From Streptomyces indicus (GTDB taxonomy: Bacteria > Actinomycetota > Actinomycetes > Streptomycetales > Streptomycetaceae): a DNA stretch of 64,000 bases. The notes below the pieces were generated by a model. It did no database searches. It was given only the letters and a program-made list of their open reading frames with translations, and was not told the origin of the DNA. Position numbers and translations under genes: made by a program. The DNA lies in NCBI RefSeq assembly GCF_900100315.1, contig NZ_FNFF01000001.1:124001-188000 (forward strand), read 5' to 3'. Positions 41,296-49,471 of this stretch are shown one piece after another. Each line of letters starts with the position of its first letter. Positions within the stretch are counted from its first letter, which is position 1.

Positions 41296-43860
41296 TCACT
41301 CCGTGGCGATGGCCCGCAGCACATCCAGGCGGGCCGCGCGGCGGGCCGGCCTGAGGCCCGCGACCGCGCCGGCCAGGAGGCCGACGAGCGCCACCACGGT
41401 GAGCGGCAAGGGCGGCAGCGCGAAGGCGAACGCGCTGTCGCTCGCGCCGTCCGAGGCCTTGACCAGGATCCAGCCGAGGAAGCCGCCGAGCGCGAGGCCG
41501 CCGGCGGTGCCGAAGGCCGCGACGAGCACCGACTCCCAGCGGACCATCGCGCGCAGCTGGGCGCGGGTCTGGCCGACGCTGCGCAGCAGGCCGAGTTCGC
41601 GGGTGCGTTCGTGCACCGACAGGGTGAGGGTGTTGGCGATGCCCAGGAGGGCGATGAGCACGGCGAGGGCCAGCAGCGCGTAGACGAGCGTGAGCATCAT
41701 GTCGATGCCTCCGGCCGCCGACTGGGCGTACTCCTCGCGGGTCTGCACCTCGGGCCCGCCGTACACGGCGGCCGCCTTCTCGACCGCGGCGCGTCCGTCG
41801 TCGGAGCCCACGCCCTCCTTGAACGTGACCGCGACGAGCGTGTCGGAGTCCTGGGTGCGGTGCGGCGCCCAGGCTTCCCGGGTGATGACGTAGTCGCCCG
41901 CGAGTTCCGACCGGTCGAAGACGGCCCGTACGGTGAAGGGCTGCTGTGTGCCGTCGGTGAAGGCGAGCCGGGCGGTGTCGCCGACCTCCAGGCCGCGCTG
42001 GTCCGCTTCGTCGCGGGCGAGCGCGATGCCGTCGCCGCCGAGGGAGGTGAGCGAGCCGTCGACGGTGCCGAGGTCGAAGCCCCGGGCGAGGCCCGCCGGG
42101 TCGGTGACCGTCAACTGGCGGCCCGCGCCGTTGACTTCGGCCACTCCCCTGCCGAGCCCGACGGCGTTCTCCACCTCGGGAAGGTCCGCGAGCGCGGGCG
42201 CAAGGCGGGGGCTCAGACCGCTGCCGCCCGCGCCGAAGGCCGGGGCGCTGACCGCGACGTCGCCCGCGAAGGAGCGTGAGACGGTCTGGTCCATCGTCGC
42301 CTTCAGGGAGGCGGCGAACACGGTGAACAGGCCGACCACCGCGACCCCGATCATCAGCGCGCTCGCGGTGGCCGCGGTCCGCTTGGGGCTGCGCAGGGCG
42401 TTACGGCGGGCGAGGCCTCCGGTGACGCCGCGCAGCCGGTCCAGGGGGCCGCCGAGGATCCGGACCGCGCGGTGGGACGCCACCGGCCCGAGCACCACGA
42501 AGGCCACGAGGGCGAGGACGGCGCCGGTGCCGGCCAGGACCAGGGACGGGCTCACCAGCACGCCGACGAGGGTGATGCCGAGGGCCAGCGCGCCGAAGGC
42601 GCCGCCGATGACCGCGCGCCGACGTGAGGCGCCGGAGTCGTCGGTCTGGCTCTCGCGCAGGGCGGCGAGGGGCGCGGTGCGTCCGGCCCGTACGGCAGGC
42701 AGCAGCGCCGAGCCGAGGCAGACGAGGACGCCCACGGCCAGCGGCAGCACCATCGACAGAATGGTGATCACCAAGTCGCCCTCGGGGAAAGGGAATCCGA
42801 TCGCCGGGAACAGCGCCTGGAGTCCGGCCGCGACGCCGATCCCGCCGAGGAGCCCGGCGGCCGAGGCGAGGACGGCCACGGCCGCGGCCTCGATCAGCGT
42901 GGCGTGCACGACCTGGCGGCGCGAGGCGCCGAGGGCGCGCAGCAGGGCGTTCTCGCGGGTGCGCTGGGCCACCACGATGGCGAAGGTGTTGTGGATCGAG
43001 AAGGTGGCGACGAGCAGCGCGATCCCGCTGAACACGAGCAGGAACGTGGTGAACAGGTCGAGGAACTGCCCGGAGATCATGTCGGTGTTCTCCGCGGCCG
43101 AGGCCTGTCCGGTGATCGCTTCAACTCCCTTGGGCAGTACGGGATTCAGCGCGTCGACGAGCTCCTGCTGGCCGACGCCGGGCCCGGCGCGCACCGAGAT
43201 GGTGGACGCCTGGCCGGGCTCGGGCGTGAGGTACTTCTCCGCGTCGGCCTGGGTCATGCCCGTGAAGGTCACCTGGGCCATGCCGTCGGCGCCGCCGAAG
43301 GTGGCGAGGCCCACGATGGTGACCTCGACCGGGTCGGGGGTGCGCAGGGTGGTCGTGTCGCCGAGCTTCAGGCCGCCGGTCTCGGCGGCGCCGCGGTTGA
43401 CGACGACCTCGCCGGACTTCTGCGGGGCGCGCCCTTCGGCGAGTTGGTACGGGTTGAGCTGCGGGTCGTCGATCCAGTTGCCGGCGAGGGTGGGCGGCCC
43501 GGCGCCGCCGACGGGGTCGCCGTCCTTGCCGACGAGCTGGCCGGCGCCCTGGATGCTGGGCGCGGCGGCGGCCACGCCGGGCAGCTGCTCGATGCGGTCC
43601 ACGAGCGACGTGGGCACGGAGTCGCGGATGCCCTGGCTCTCGCCGGGGGTGGTGATGGTGTCGGCGCTGCGCACGACGGCGTCGGTGCCGGCGGCGGCGC
43701 TGCCGAACATGGCGTTGAAGCCGGCCTTGAGGGTGTCGCCCATCACGAGGGTGCCCGCGAGGAAGGCGACGCCGAGCAGGACCGCGGTGAAGGTGCCGGC
43801 GAACCGGCGCTTGTGGGCGCGCAGCGAGGAGAGGCTGATCCGTGCGGTGGCGCCGTTCAT
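41296..43860 (-). CDS. ABC transporter permease, MacB/FtsX type
   Basis: An 854-residue permease with two FtsX domains. N-terminal helix AGTFTAVLLGVAFLAGTLVMG begins the first MacB-like periplasmic domain (about 45-255). Three helices follow (about 265-410). A second half repeats the pattern, with ILGIANTLTLSVHERTREL near residue 745 and a terminal helix pair. The ATG at 43860 overlaps the ATPase stop by four bases. It is the last gene of a SHOCT-ATPase-permease operon. This class transduces force for export or for envelope remodelling rather than import; the cargo cannot be read. Confidence 0.92.
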   Translation of the reverse strand: MNGATARISLSSLRAHKRRFAGTFTAVLLGVAFLAGTLVMGDTLKAGFNAMFGSAAAGTDAVVRSADTITTPGESQGIRDSVPTSLVDRIEQLPGVAAAAPSIQGAGQLVGKDGDPVGGAGPPTLAGNWIDDPQLNPYQLAEGRAPQKSGEVVVNRGAAETGGLKLGDTTTLRTPDPVEVTIVGLATFGGADGMAQVTFTGMTQADAEKYLTPEPGQASTISVRAGPGVGQQELVDALNPVLPKGVEAITGQASAAENTDMISGQFLDLFTTFLLVFSGIALLVATFSIHNTFAIVVAQRTRENALLRALGASRRQVVHATLIEAAAVAVLASAAGLLGGIGVAAGLQALFPAIGFPFPEGDLVITILSMVLPLAVGVLVCLGSALLPAVRAGRTAPLAALRESQTDDSGASRRRAVIGGAFGALALGITLVGVLVSPSLVLAGTGAVLALVAFVVLGPVASHRAVRILGGPLDRLRGVTGGLARRNALRSPKRTAATASALMIGVAVVGLFTVFAASLKATMDQTVSRSFAGDVAVSAPAFGAGGSGLSPRLAPALADLPEVENAVGLGRGVAEVNGAGRQLTVTDPAGLARGFDLGTVDGSLTSLGGDGIALARDEADQRGLEVGDTARLAFTDGTQQPFTVRAVFDRSELAGDYVITREAWAPHRTQDSDTLVAVTFKEGVGSDDGRAAVEKAAAVYGGPEVQTREEYAQSAAGGIDMMLTLVYALLALAVLIALLGIANTLTLSVHERTRELGLLRSVGQTRAQLRAMVRWESVLVAAFGTAGGLALGGFLGWILVKASDGASDSAFAFALPPLPLTVVALVGLLAGAVAGLRPARRAARLDVLRAIATE

Positions 43861-44636
43861 GGGGTGCCTCCCCGGGATGTGTCGGCGGTCGTCCGTGCGT
43901 CGAAGGCCTTCATGCGGTCGAGGACCTTCTCGGCGGTGGGCGCGGCCATGCGGTCGACGAGGCGCCCGTCCGCGAGGAAGACCACCTCGTCGGCGTGGGC
44001 GGCGGCGACGGGGTCGTGGGTGACCATGACGACCGTGCGGTCCGTCTGCCGGACGGCGCGGCCGAGCAGGCCGAGCACTTCCTCGCCCGCGCGGGAGTCC
44101 AGGTTGCCGGTCGGTTCGTCGGCGAAGACGACCTCTGGCCGGCCGGCGAACGCCCGTGCCACGGCGACGCGTTGCTGCTGTCCGCCGGAAAGCTCCGCCG
44201 GCCGGTGGTGCAGCCGGTCGCCGAGACCGACGACGTCGACGAGCGCGTCGATCCACTGCTGGTCCACGCGGCCGCCCGCCAGGTCGATGGGCAGCGTGAT
44301 GTTCTCGGCGACGGTGAGGGTGGGCAGCAGGTTGTACGCCTGGAACACGAAGCCGACCCGGTCGCGGCGCAGCAGCGTGAGCCGCTTGTCGTCGAGGGCG
44401 CTCAGGTCGGTGCCGCCGATGAACGCGGAGCCCGAGGTGAGGGTGTCGAGTCCGGCGGCGCAGTGCATGAGGGTGGACTTGCCGGAGCCGGAGGGGCCCA
44501 TGATCGCAGTGAAGCGGCCGGCCGCGAAGTCGACGCTCACCCCGTCCAGGGCCCGTACCGCGGTGTCGCCCGCGCCGTAGACCTTGACGGCGTCCACGAC
44601 GCGGGCCGCGGTGGCCGTGCCGGTGGCGGTGCTCAT
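43857..44636 (-). CDS. ABC transporter ATP-binding protein, MacB/LolD type
   Basis: A 259-residue ATPase partner for the downstream permease. Walker A is GPSGSGKST, the signature LSGGQQQRVAVARA, Walker B VVFADEPTGNLD, and the H-loop VTHDPVAA. The Q-loop VFQAYNLLPTLTVAEN is that of the LolD/MacB class. The C-terminal 30 residues add a coiled helix (APTAEKVLDRMKAFDA). The ATG at 44636 overlaps the SHOCT gene stop by four bases, and its own stop overlaps the permease ATG. So the three genes are translationally coupled. Confidence 0.95.
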   Translation of the reverse strand: MSTATGTATAARVVDAVKVYGAGDTAVRALDGVSVDFAAGRFTAIMGPSGSGKSTLMHCAAGLDTLTSGSAFIGGTDLSALDDKRLTLLRRDRVGFVFQAYNLLPTLTVAENITLPIDLAGGRVDQQWIDALVDVVGLGDRLHHRPAELSGGQQQRVAVARAFAGRPEVVFADEPTGNLDSRAGEEVLGLLGRAVRQTDRTVVMVTHDPVAAAHADEVVFLADGRLVDRMAAPTAEKVLDRMKAFDARTTADTSRGGTP

Positions 44637-44947
44637 GCCGCACCGCCCTTGCGGCCCTTGGCGGTGTGCCGGCCGAACTCCTCGTCGAGCACGGTCAGGC
44701 GGCGCCAGTACTCGTCCTCGTCGATCTCACCGGAGGCGAACCGGTGGCCGAGGACAGTGATCGGGCTCTGCGCGTCGGGGCTCTGCGCGTCGGGGCGCCC
44801 GCGCCAGGGTCCGCGCGGGCCGCGGCCGCGCCACACGGTGCGGCGCAGGAGCGTGATCCCGCCGATCACGACGGCCGCCCAGATCAGCGGGAAGAGCAGG
44901 ATCCACGGGCCGGGCCCGCCGTCGCCGAAGTGTGCCAGGGTCTGCAT
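44633..44947 (-). CDS. SHOCT-domain membrane protein
   Basis: A 104-residue protein. One membrane helix (WILLFPLIWAAVVIGGITLL) is followed by an arginine-rich patch. A duplicated five-residue segment (DAQSP twice, from a perfect 15-bp DNA repeat at 44763-44792) comes next, and then a SHOCT motif GHRFASGEIDEDEYWRRLTVL. SHOCT modules mediate oligomerisation and often stand near transporters. The ATG at 44947 is preferred since GGGAG lies nine bases upstream; an ATG at 44956 directly follows that site and is too close. First gene of the ABC operon. Confidence 0.88.
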   Translation of the reverse strand: MQTLAHFGDGGPGPWILLFPLIWAAVVIGGITLLRRTVWRGRGPRGPWRGRPDAQSPDAQSPITVLGHRFASGEIDEDEYWRRLTVLDEEFGRHTAKGRKGGAA

Positions 44948-44970
44948 CCGAACCATCTCCCAGATGAGTG

Positions 44971-45015
44971 CTCGAGGAGGTCCTCGAGGTCTGCGATGCG
45001 TTGTCGATGCATCGA
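44971..45015 (-). promoter_or_regulatory. Two palindromes before the SHOCT-ABC operon
   Basis: CTCGAGGA-GG-TCCTCGAG (44971-44988) and TCGATGCATCGA (45004-45015) are both perfect inverted repeats. The second, with nearby CGATGC half-sites, resembles operators of PadR-type regulators that control such operons. No regulator gene of that type is in the window. Confidence 0.45.
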
Positions 45016-45163
45016 GACTCCCGCCGGGGAGGGGTCGGGGTCGTCGTACGGCCAGCGGCTGTTCGTCTGCTCCGTGGGGAGTACGGGGGCGGCCCCGGCC
45101 CTGCTGTGCGGGGCGTAGGGGTGCGCTCCGCGGGGCGTGCGGCCGGCGTGCGGCGGTCGGCCG

Positions 45164-45679
45164 TCAGTCGGCTTCCGGCGCGTCCACCCGGTATCCCGGC
45201 ACGGAAGGCCAGCGCACGGTCAGGACGACCGACTCCTCCTCGGCGTACCAGGAGTGGTCGACCCCCTTGCCCCACATCACGTACTCGCCCTGCTCCTTGA
45301 GGACGACGTCGTGGCCGGGGAACTCGAGCCGGAAGCGGCCACTGATGAGGACGAGGAGGGCCGTGCGGACCTCACCTGTCGCCCAGGCCGCGCGGGTGTC
45401 ACCCTGCGGGTGCACACCCCACTTGATCTCCAGCTCGGCGCAGTGCCGTGGATCGGCGGGGTCCTTGAAGTGGCCCAGGAGCCAGCCGCGGTCGAGTGCG
45501 GCGTCGCGGTCGGCCTGGCCCACGTAGACGCCGTCGGTGACCTGGTGGAAGGCGCCGCCGTTCTGTTCGTACCCGTTCACACTGCTGCCGTTCTCTTCGT
45601 ACACGTTCTCACCGTCGTTGTTCTCGGTTCTCGCCGGACGCGAGGGCGCCGTCGCCCGCTTCCGTCCGGACGCCTTCAT
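45164..45679 (-). CDS. Cupin-like protein coupled to the ROK gene
   Basis: A 171-residue protein. The first 45 residues are a low-complexity region rich in Asn, Glu and Gly (ENNDGENVYEENGSSVNGYE). Then a beta-sandwich of cupin character follows: HCAELEIKWGVHPQGDTRAAW, ALLVLISGRFRLEFPGHDVV, and the ending GKGVDHSWYAEEESVVLTVRW. The histidines in GVHPQG and DHSW fit metal ligands. The ATG at 45679 overlaps the ROK stop by four bases, so the two are co-translated. Such cupins can be sugar isomerases or signal-sensing modules; the partner ROK suggests a carbohydrate role. Confidence 0.78.
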   Translation of the reverse strand: MKASGRKRATAPSRPARTENNDGENVYEENGSSVNGYEQNGGAFHQVTDGVYVGQADRDAALDRGWLLGHFKDPADPRHCAELEIKWGVHPQGDTRAAWATGEVRTALLVLISGRFRLEFPGHDVVLKEQGEYVMWGKGVDHSWYAEEESVVLTVRWPSVPGYRVDAPEAD

Positions 45680-46905
45680 CCTGCCAACTGCATCGGATCG
45701 TCGAGGACCGGCTGCCAGGCCAACTCCGCCGCGCCGACCAGGGAGTTGTGGTCGAGGGTGCAGGACAGGATCGGCACCTCGCCGCTGCGGCCCCACAGGC
45801 TGCGGTCCGCGACGACCGCGCGCAGCCGGTCCGGGTCCGCTTCGAGGAGCGCGCGGTGCAGGCCGCCGAGGATGATGCGGTCGGGGTTGAGGATGTTCAC
45901 CAGGCCCGCGAGACCGAGGCCGAGCCGGTCGATCAACTCCTCGGCCGCCATGCGCACTTGCGTGTCGTCGTACGCCGAGCGCAGCAGGTCCCTGGCCTGT
46001 TGGAGGAGCGAGACCTCGGGTCCGGGGTCGCGGCCGGCCGCCGTCAGGAAGGCCAGCGGGTCGGCCTCGACGTCCAGGCAGCCGCGGCTGCCGCAGTGGC
46101 AGGGGCGCCCTTCGGGGTTCACGGTGAGGTGGCCGACTTCGAGCGCGAGGCCCGAACTGCCGGTGTGCAGTCGGCCGTCGAGCACGAGGGCGCCGCCGAC
46201 GCCGCGGTGCCCGGTCGCCACGCAGAGCAGGTGCGCCGCTCCGCGTCCCGCGCCGTGCCGGTGCTCGGCGAGTGCGGCGAGGTTGACGTCGTTGCCGGTG
46301 AAGGCGGGCACGTCGAGGCCGGCGGCCGCGATGCGCTCGGCGAAGATCCGGCGTACGGGGGCGCCCGCGGGCCAGGCCAGGTGCAGCGGGTTGAGGGCGA
46401 GGCCCTCGGGGTGTTCGACGGCGGACGGCACGGCGAGGCCGGCGCCCGCGCATCTGCGTCCGGAGGCGGCGAGCAGTTCGGCGCCGGTGTCCACCACGGA
46501 GCCGATCACCTGCACGGCGTCGGCGTCGATGATCTCGCATCCGGGTGCGGTCGCGACGATCCGTCCGCCGAGCCCGACGAGCGCGGCGCGGTAGCCGTCG
46601 GCGTGCACCTGCGCGGCCAGCACCACGGGGCCGTCCTCGGCAACCTGGAGCCGGTGCGAGGGGCGGCCCTGCGATCCGCCGGCGGCGCCCGGCTCGACGG
46701 TGATCAGGCCGAGCGACTCCAGCTCGGCGGCCACCACGCCCGCGGTGGCGCGGGTGACCCCGAGCTCGGCGGTGAGGACGGAGCGGGTGGGGGCGCGCCC
46801 GGTGTGCACCAGCTCCAGCGCGGGCCCGAGCGCCCCGCGCCCCCGGTCGAGCCGGGAACGCATGGAGCCGGTCCGCGCTTCGCTGGAGGCTGCCTTGCCG
46901 TTCAT
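45676..46905 (-). CDS. ROK-family transcriptional regulator
   Basis: A 409-residue repressor. The N-terminal winged helix (RAPTRSVLTAELGVTRATAG) precedes a ROK sugar-kinase-like domain. The ROK zinc site is visible as LEVGHLTVNPEG then CHCGSRGCLDVEA, and the catalytic-type aspartate as GNDVNLAAL. An ATP loop is VATGHRGVGGALVL. The ATG at 46905 follows GGGAGA eight bases before it; a longer frame starts at 46932. It probably senses a sugar or sugar phosphate. The gene is coupled to the cupin-like gene downstream, which may be its target or partner. Confidence 0.93.
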   Translation of the reverse strand: MNGKAASSEARTGSMRSRLDRGRGALGPALELVHTGRAPTRSVLTAELGVTRATAGVVAAELESLGLITVEPGAAGGSQGRPSHRLQVAEDGPVVLAAQVHADGYRAALVGLGGRIVATAPGCEIIDADAVQVIGSVVDTGAELLAASGRRCAGAGLAVPSAVEHPEGLALNPLHLAWPAGAPVRRIFAERIAAAGLDVPAFTGNDVNLAALAEHRHGAGRGAAHLLCVATGHRGVGGALVLDGRLHTGSSGLALEVGHLTVNPEGRPCHCGSRGCLDVEADPLAFLTAAGRDPGPEVSLLQQARDLLRSAYDDTQVRMAAEELIDRLGLGLAGLVNILNPDRIILGGLHRALLEADPDRLRAVVADRSLWGRSGEVPILSCTLDHNSLVGAAELAWQPVLDDPMQLAG

Positions 46906-46952
46906 GGGGGCGAGTCTCCCATGATCGGGCACAGGTTCGGCCGGTGCACCGG

Positions 46953-48515
46953 TCAGGTATCCCCGTGCGCCTCGCCGTTCGTGCGCCAGGCGCGCTCGGG
47001 TACGGCGGAGGCGGGCCGGTCGAGCGGGTCGGTCAGCGCGAGCAGGTCGGGCAGGGCGCGCATCACCTGCGGGGGCAGCGCCGGGTTCGCCGCCGCGGTC
47101 TCGCAGAGTGCGCTGTCGTCGAGGAGTTCGCGGAGGCGGCCTGCCGGGAGGCGGGGGTGCCGTGCCGCCCCGGCTCGTACCTCCTCGTCCGTGTCCCGGG
47201 TGAGACGGTCGGCCGTCTCCGGTGCGAGACCGGGGTCGAGCAGGGCCAGCCGGCGTGCGGCGGGATCGGCGGCGTCGGCGAAGCGGGCTGCGAGGCCGGT
47301 GCGTGGGAAGCCCGAGTGCTCGGTCAGGAGTTCACGCACGTGCGGCGGACCGGGATGCGCGAGGTAGCAGTCCAGGAGCAGCTCCGCGGGCGGTGCCGGA
47401 TGGTGGTGCGCGAGGCGCAGCCGTACGCCTTCGTCCTCGTCGTGCGCGAGAAGGCCGACCAGCTCGGCCGGCAGCCCGGGGTCGCTGGCGGCGAGGCGCC
47501 GGAGCAGGGGGTGGCCCGAGCGGGCGTACGCGGCGGTCCGGGCGGGGTCGGGAGCCTGTCGCGCGTGGTGCTCGTCCGGGCCGAAGTACTCGTCCCGCTC
47601 CACGACGTAGTCGATCGACGCCCGCTCCTCCTCGGTCAGTTCGGGCCGCAGGGACACCGCCGTCCGAACGGCCGCGTCCTCGTCCCGGGCGAGCAGGCGC
47701 ACCGCTGCGGGCGGCAGGTCGGCACGGGCCGCGAGCCGTAGCCGCACTTTGGCCTCCGGATGGCCGAGCAGCGACTCCACGATGTCCGGGGGCGTGCTGT
47801 AATTCCCGGCCAGGACCCAGGCGTCGTCGACATCGGGCGAACCCGCCAGCCAGTCGACGACCGCACGGGACAGCCGGCAGTTCACGAGGATGTGTGTGGT
47901 GCCGTGGTTGAGGGGTGGCGGGAGCGGGCCGAGTGCCCGTTCCATCGCCGCAGCGTCGTCGGCCTCGCTTGCATGCCGGATGGACTCGCGCGCGTCGGAG
48001 CGCACCTCGGGGTCCGGGTCGTCTGCGGCGAGTTCGGCCAACTGGTCAGCGGAGAGCACGCCCCAGCCGCGCACGGCCAGGCGGCGCACGGACGCTGCGG
48101 GGTGGCGGTGCAGCAACTGCCGTACGCGGTAGGGAATCTGGCCGGACGAGTACAGCTCGGACAGGCAGTCGTGGTCGTACGTCAGGAGCATCCGCTCGAT
48201 CACCCCGTCGGGAAGCGGGCGCACCGGCCGGTGCCGGTCCGGGCGTCCGGCAAGGCACGCTCGCACGATCCACTCGGAGTCGTCGACCAGGAGCCCTCGC
48301 ACCTCGGGGTCCACGAAGGCATTGCGGGCCAGGGCCTTGCGGACGCGCACGTCGGGGTGGGCGACGACGGCCGCCGCGACCTCCTCGGGGAAGGAGGCGC
48401 GGCGGCCCGCCAACGCGGGCCAGACCTCGGCGTGTTCCGGCTCCAGGAGCCGCAGCAGCACATCGGCGGGCGCCGCCGGATTGACGGCGAGTCCCGTGAG
48501 GACGTTGATACGCAT
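46953..48515 (-). CDS. HEAT/LRV-type repeat protein
   Basis: A 520-residue all-helical repeat protein of about a dozen 30-40-residue units with the form LLxxHPxAxVRxxLAxR, for example LLGHPEAKVRLRLAARADLP, LLARDEDAAVRTAVSLRPEL, LLAHDEDEGVRLRLAHHHPA and LTRDTDEEVRAGAARHPRLP. These match the leucine-rich-repeat-variant/HEAT group common in streptomycetes. No catalytic or membrane segment is seen. It would act as a protein- or nucleic-acid-binding scaffold. The ATG at 48515 follows GGGGGGAG. It is between the ROK pair and the LUD gene, all on the minus strand, but 96 bp from the latter. Confidence 0.85.
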   Translation of the reverse strand: MRINVLTGLAVNPAAPADVLLRLLEPEHAEVWPALAGRRASFPEEVAAAVVAHPDVRVRKALARNAFVDPEVRGLLVDDSEWIVRACLAGRPDRHRPVRPLPDGVIERMLLTYDHDCLSELYSSGQIPYRVRQLLHRHPAASVRRLAVRGWGVLSADQLAELAADDPDPEVRSDARESIRHASEADDAAAMERALGPLPPPLNHGTTHILVNCRLSRAVVDWLAGSPDVDDAWVLAGNYSTPPDIVESLLGHPEAKVRLRLAARADLPPAAVRLLARDEDAAVRTAVSLRPELTEEERASIDYVVERDEYFGPDEHHARQAPDPARTAAYARSGHPLLRRLAASDPGLPAELVGLLAHDEDEGVRLRLAHHHPAPPAELLLDCYLAHPGPPHVRELLTEHSGFPRTGLAARFADAADPAARRLALLDPGLAPETADRLTRDTDEEVRAGAARHPRLPAGRLRELLDDSALCETAAANPALPPQVMRALPDLLALTDPLDRPASAVPERAWRTNGEAHGDT

Positions 48516-48611
48516 GACTCCCCCCGAGTCCGCGACGGCAGAGGCGATCTTGCCGTCTGCGTTGCGGTCACCTTAGACGGGCCCTGCGCACGCGGGACGC
48601 TGCCCCTGAGA

Positions 48612-49253
48612 TCAGTAGCCGATGGCCTCGCGCACCAGAAGGACCGTCCCGCGTCCCGGTGCGTACTCCGCGTTGAGGATCAGCAGCCGGTTCACGGCGC
48701 TCGGCCATCCGTACGCCTCCTGCGTGCGGATGGTTTCCAGGGGCAGGCAATGGGATTCGATGCGGTGCAGGGCGGTGGAGAGATCGGGCACCACCTTCTG
48801 CGCGCCCACGACCCAGATCGCGCGGCCCGCACCGCCCGCATGGCCGGGCAGCTGGCTGCCGCTGCCCGAGGCGAGGACCAGCGAGCCGGTCTCGGTGACC
48901 GCCTGGACGCTGCTCACGATGACGTCCGGGCTCGCGGTCAGGCGGCGCATCTCGTCGTGCTGCGTGGTGCGGTCCATGGCGAGGATGCGGGGTTTGACGG
49001 CGTCGTAGCGGCCGCCGGTGTTGATGTCCTCGGCGATGCCGGACAGGCGCAGGGTCTCGCTGGCACCCGTGAACACGGTGGCGCCCTCGGGGATCAGCTC
49101 CCGCACGCGAGTGCGTGCCGCTGCGGCGTCGTCGAGGAGTTCCACGGTGAAGCCGTGTGCGGTGAGGGCGGCTGCCGTCCGTTCGAGGCGTTCGGCGGTT
49201 GCGGGGGTGCGGAAGGCTTCGGTGCCGGTCGGCATCGGCGTCGAGGTGGTCAT
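48612..49253 (-). CDS. LUD-domain protein (LutC/YkgG-like)
   Basis: A 213-residue protein of the LUD fold. Motifs are GATVFTGASETLRLSGIAED (in the first third), VIVSSVQAVTETGSLVLASGSGS and AIWVVGAQKVVPDLSTALHR. These are the family's ATP/NAD-like pocket phrases with the characteristic GSxxxTGS pattern. LutC and LutB relatives take part in L-lactate oxidation as part of LutABC, but no lutA or lutB is here. Lone LUD proteins are of unknown function. The ATG at 49253 is the first in the domain's frame. It is divergent from the ECF41 gene across a region of nested repeats. Confidence 0.88.
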   Translation of the reverse strand: MTTSTPMPTGTEAFRTPATAERLERTAAALTAHGFTVELLDDAAAARTRVRELIPEGATVFTGASETLRLSGIAEDINTGGRYDAVKPRILAMDRTTQHDEMRRLTASPDVIVSSVQAVTETGSLVLASGSGSQLPGHAGGAGRAIWVVGAQKVVPDLSTALHRIESHCLPLETIRTQEAYGWPSAVNRLLILNAEYAPGRGTVLLVREAIGY

Positions 49254-49317
49254 GTCGGGTCTGCTCCCAGTCGTCGGATCGGGTGGGCTCAGGGGGTCCG
49301 ACAGCGCAGGCCCGCAC

Positions 49318-49411
49318 AATGTGAGGCGGTGCGCCCACCCGTTGCGAAGTGCGCCCACCCGTCACCGGATCCGCGTCCGCCCGTCACCGCATGACGCGTC
49401 CGCCTCACATT
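49318..49411. promoter_or_regulatory. Nested repeats in the LUD/ECF41 divergent promoter
   Basis: AATGTGAGGCGG at 49318 and its exact reverse complement at 49400 enclose two 14-bp direct repeats (GTGCGCCCACCCGT at 49329 and 49349). The direct repeats are 20 bp apart, close to two helical turns. A CCCGTCACC unit also occurs twice. The region looks like a composite binding site. Confidence 0.6.
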
Positions 49412-49471
49412 CGGGAGGGCCGTCCTGTCGGTCCTGGGAGAGCCGATCGCGATCGAGGGAGCTGCCGCCGT

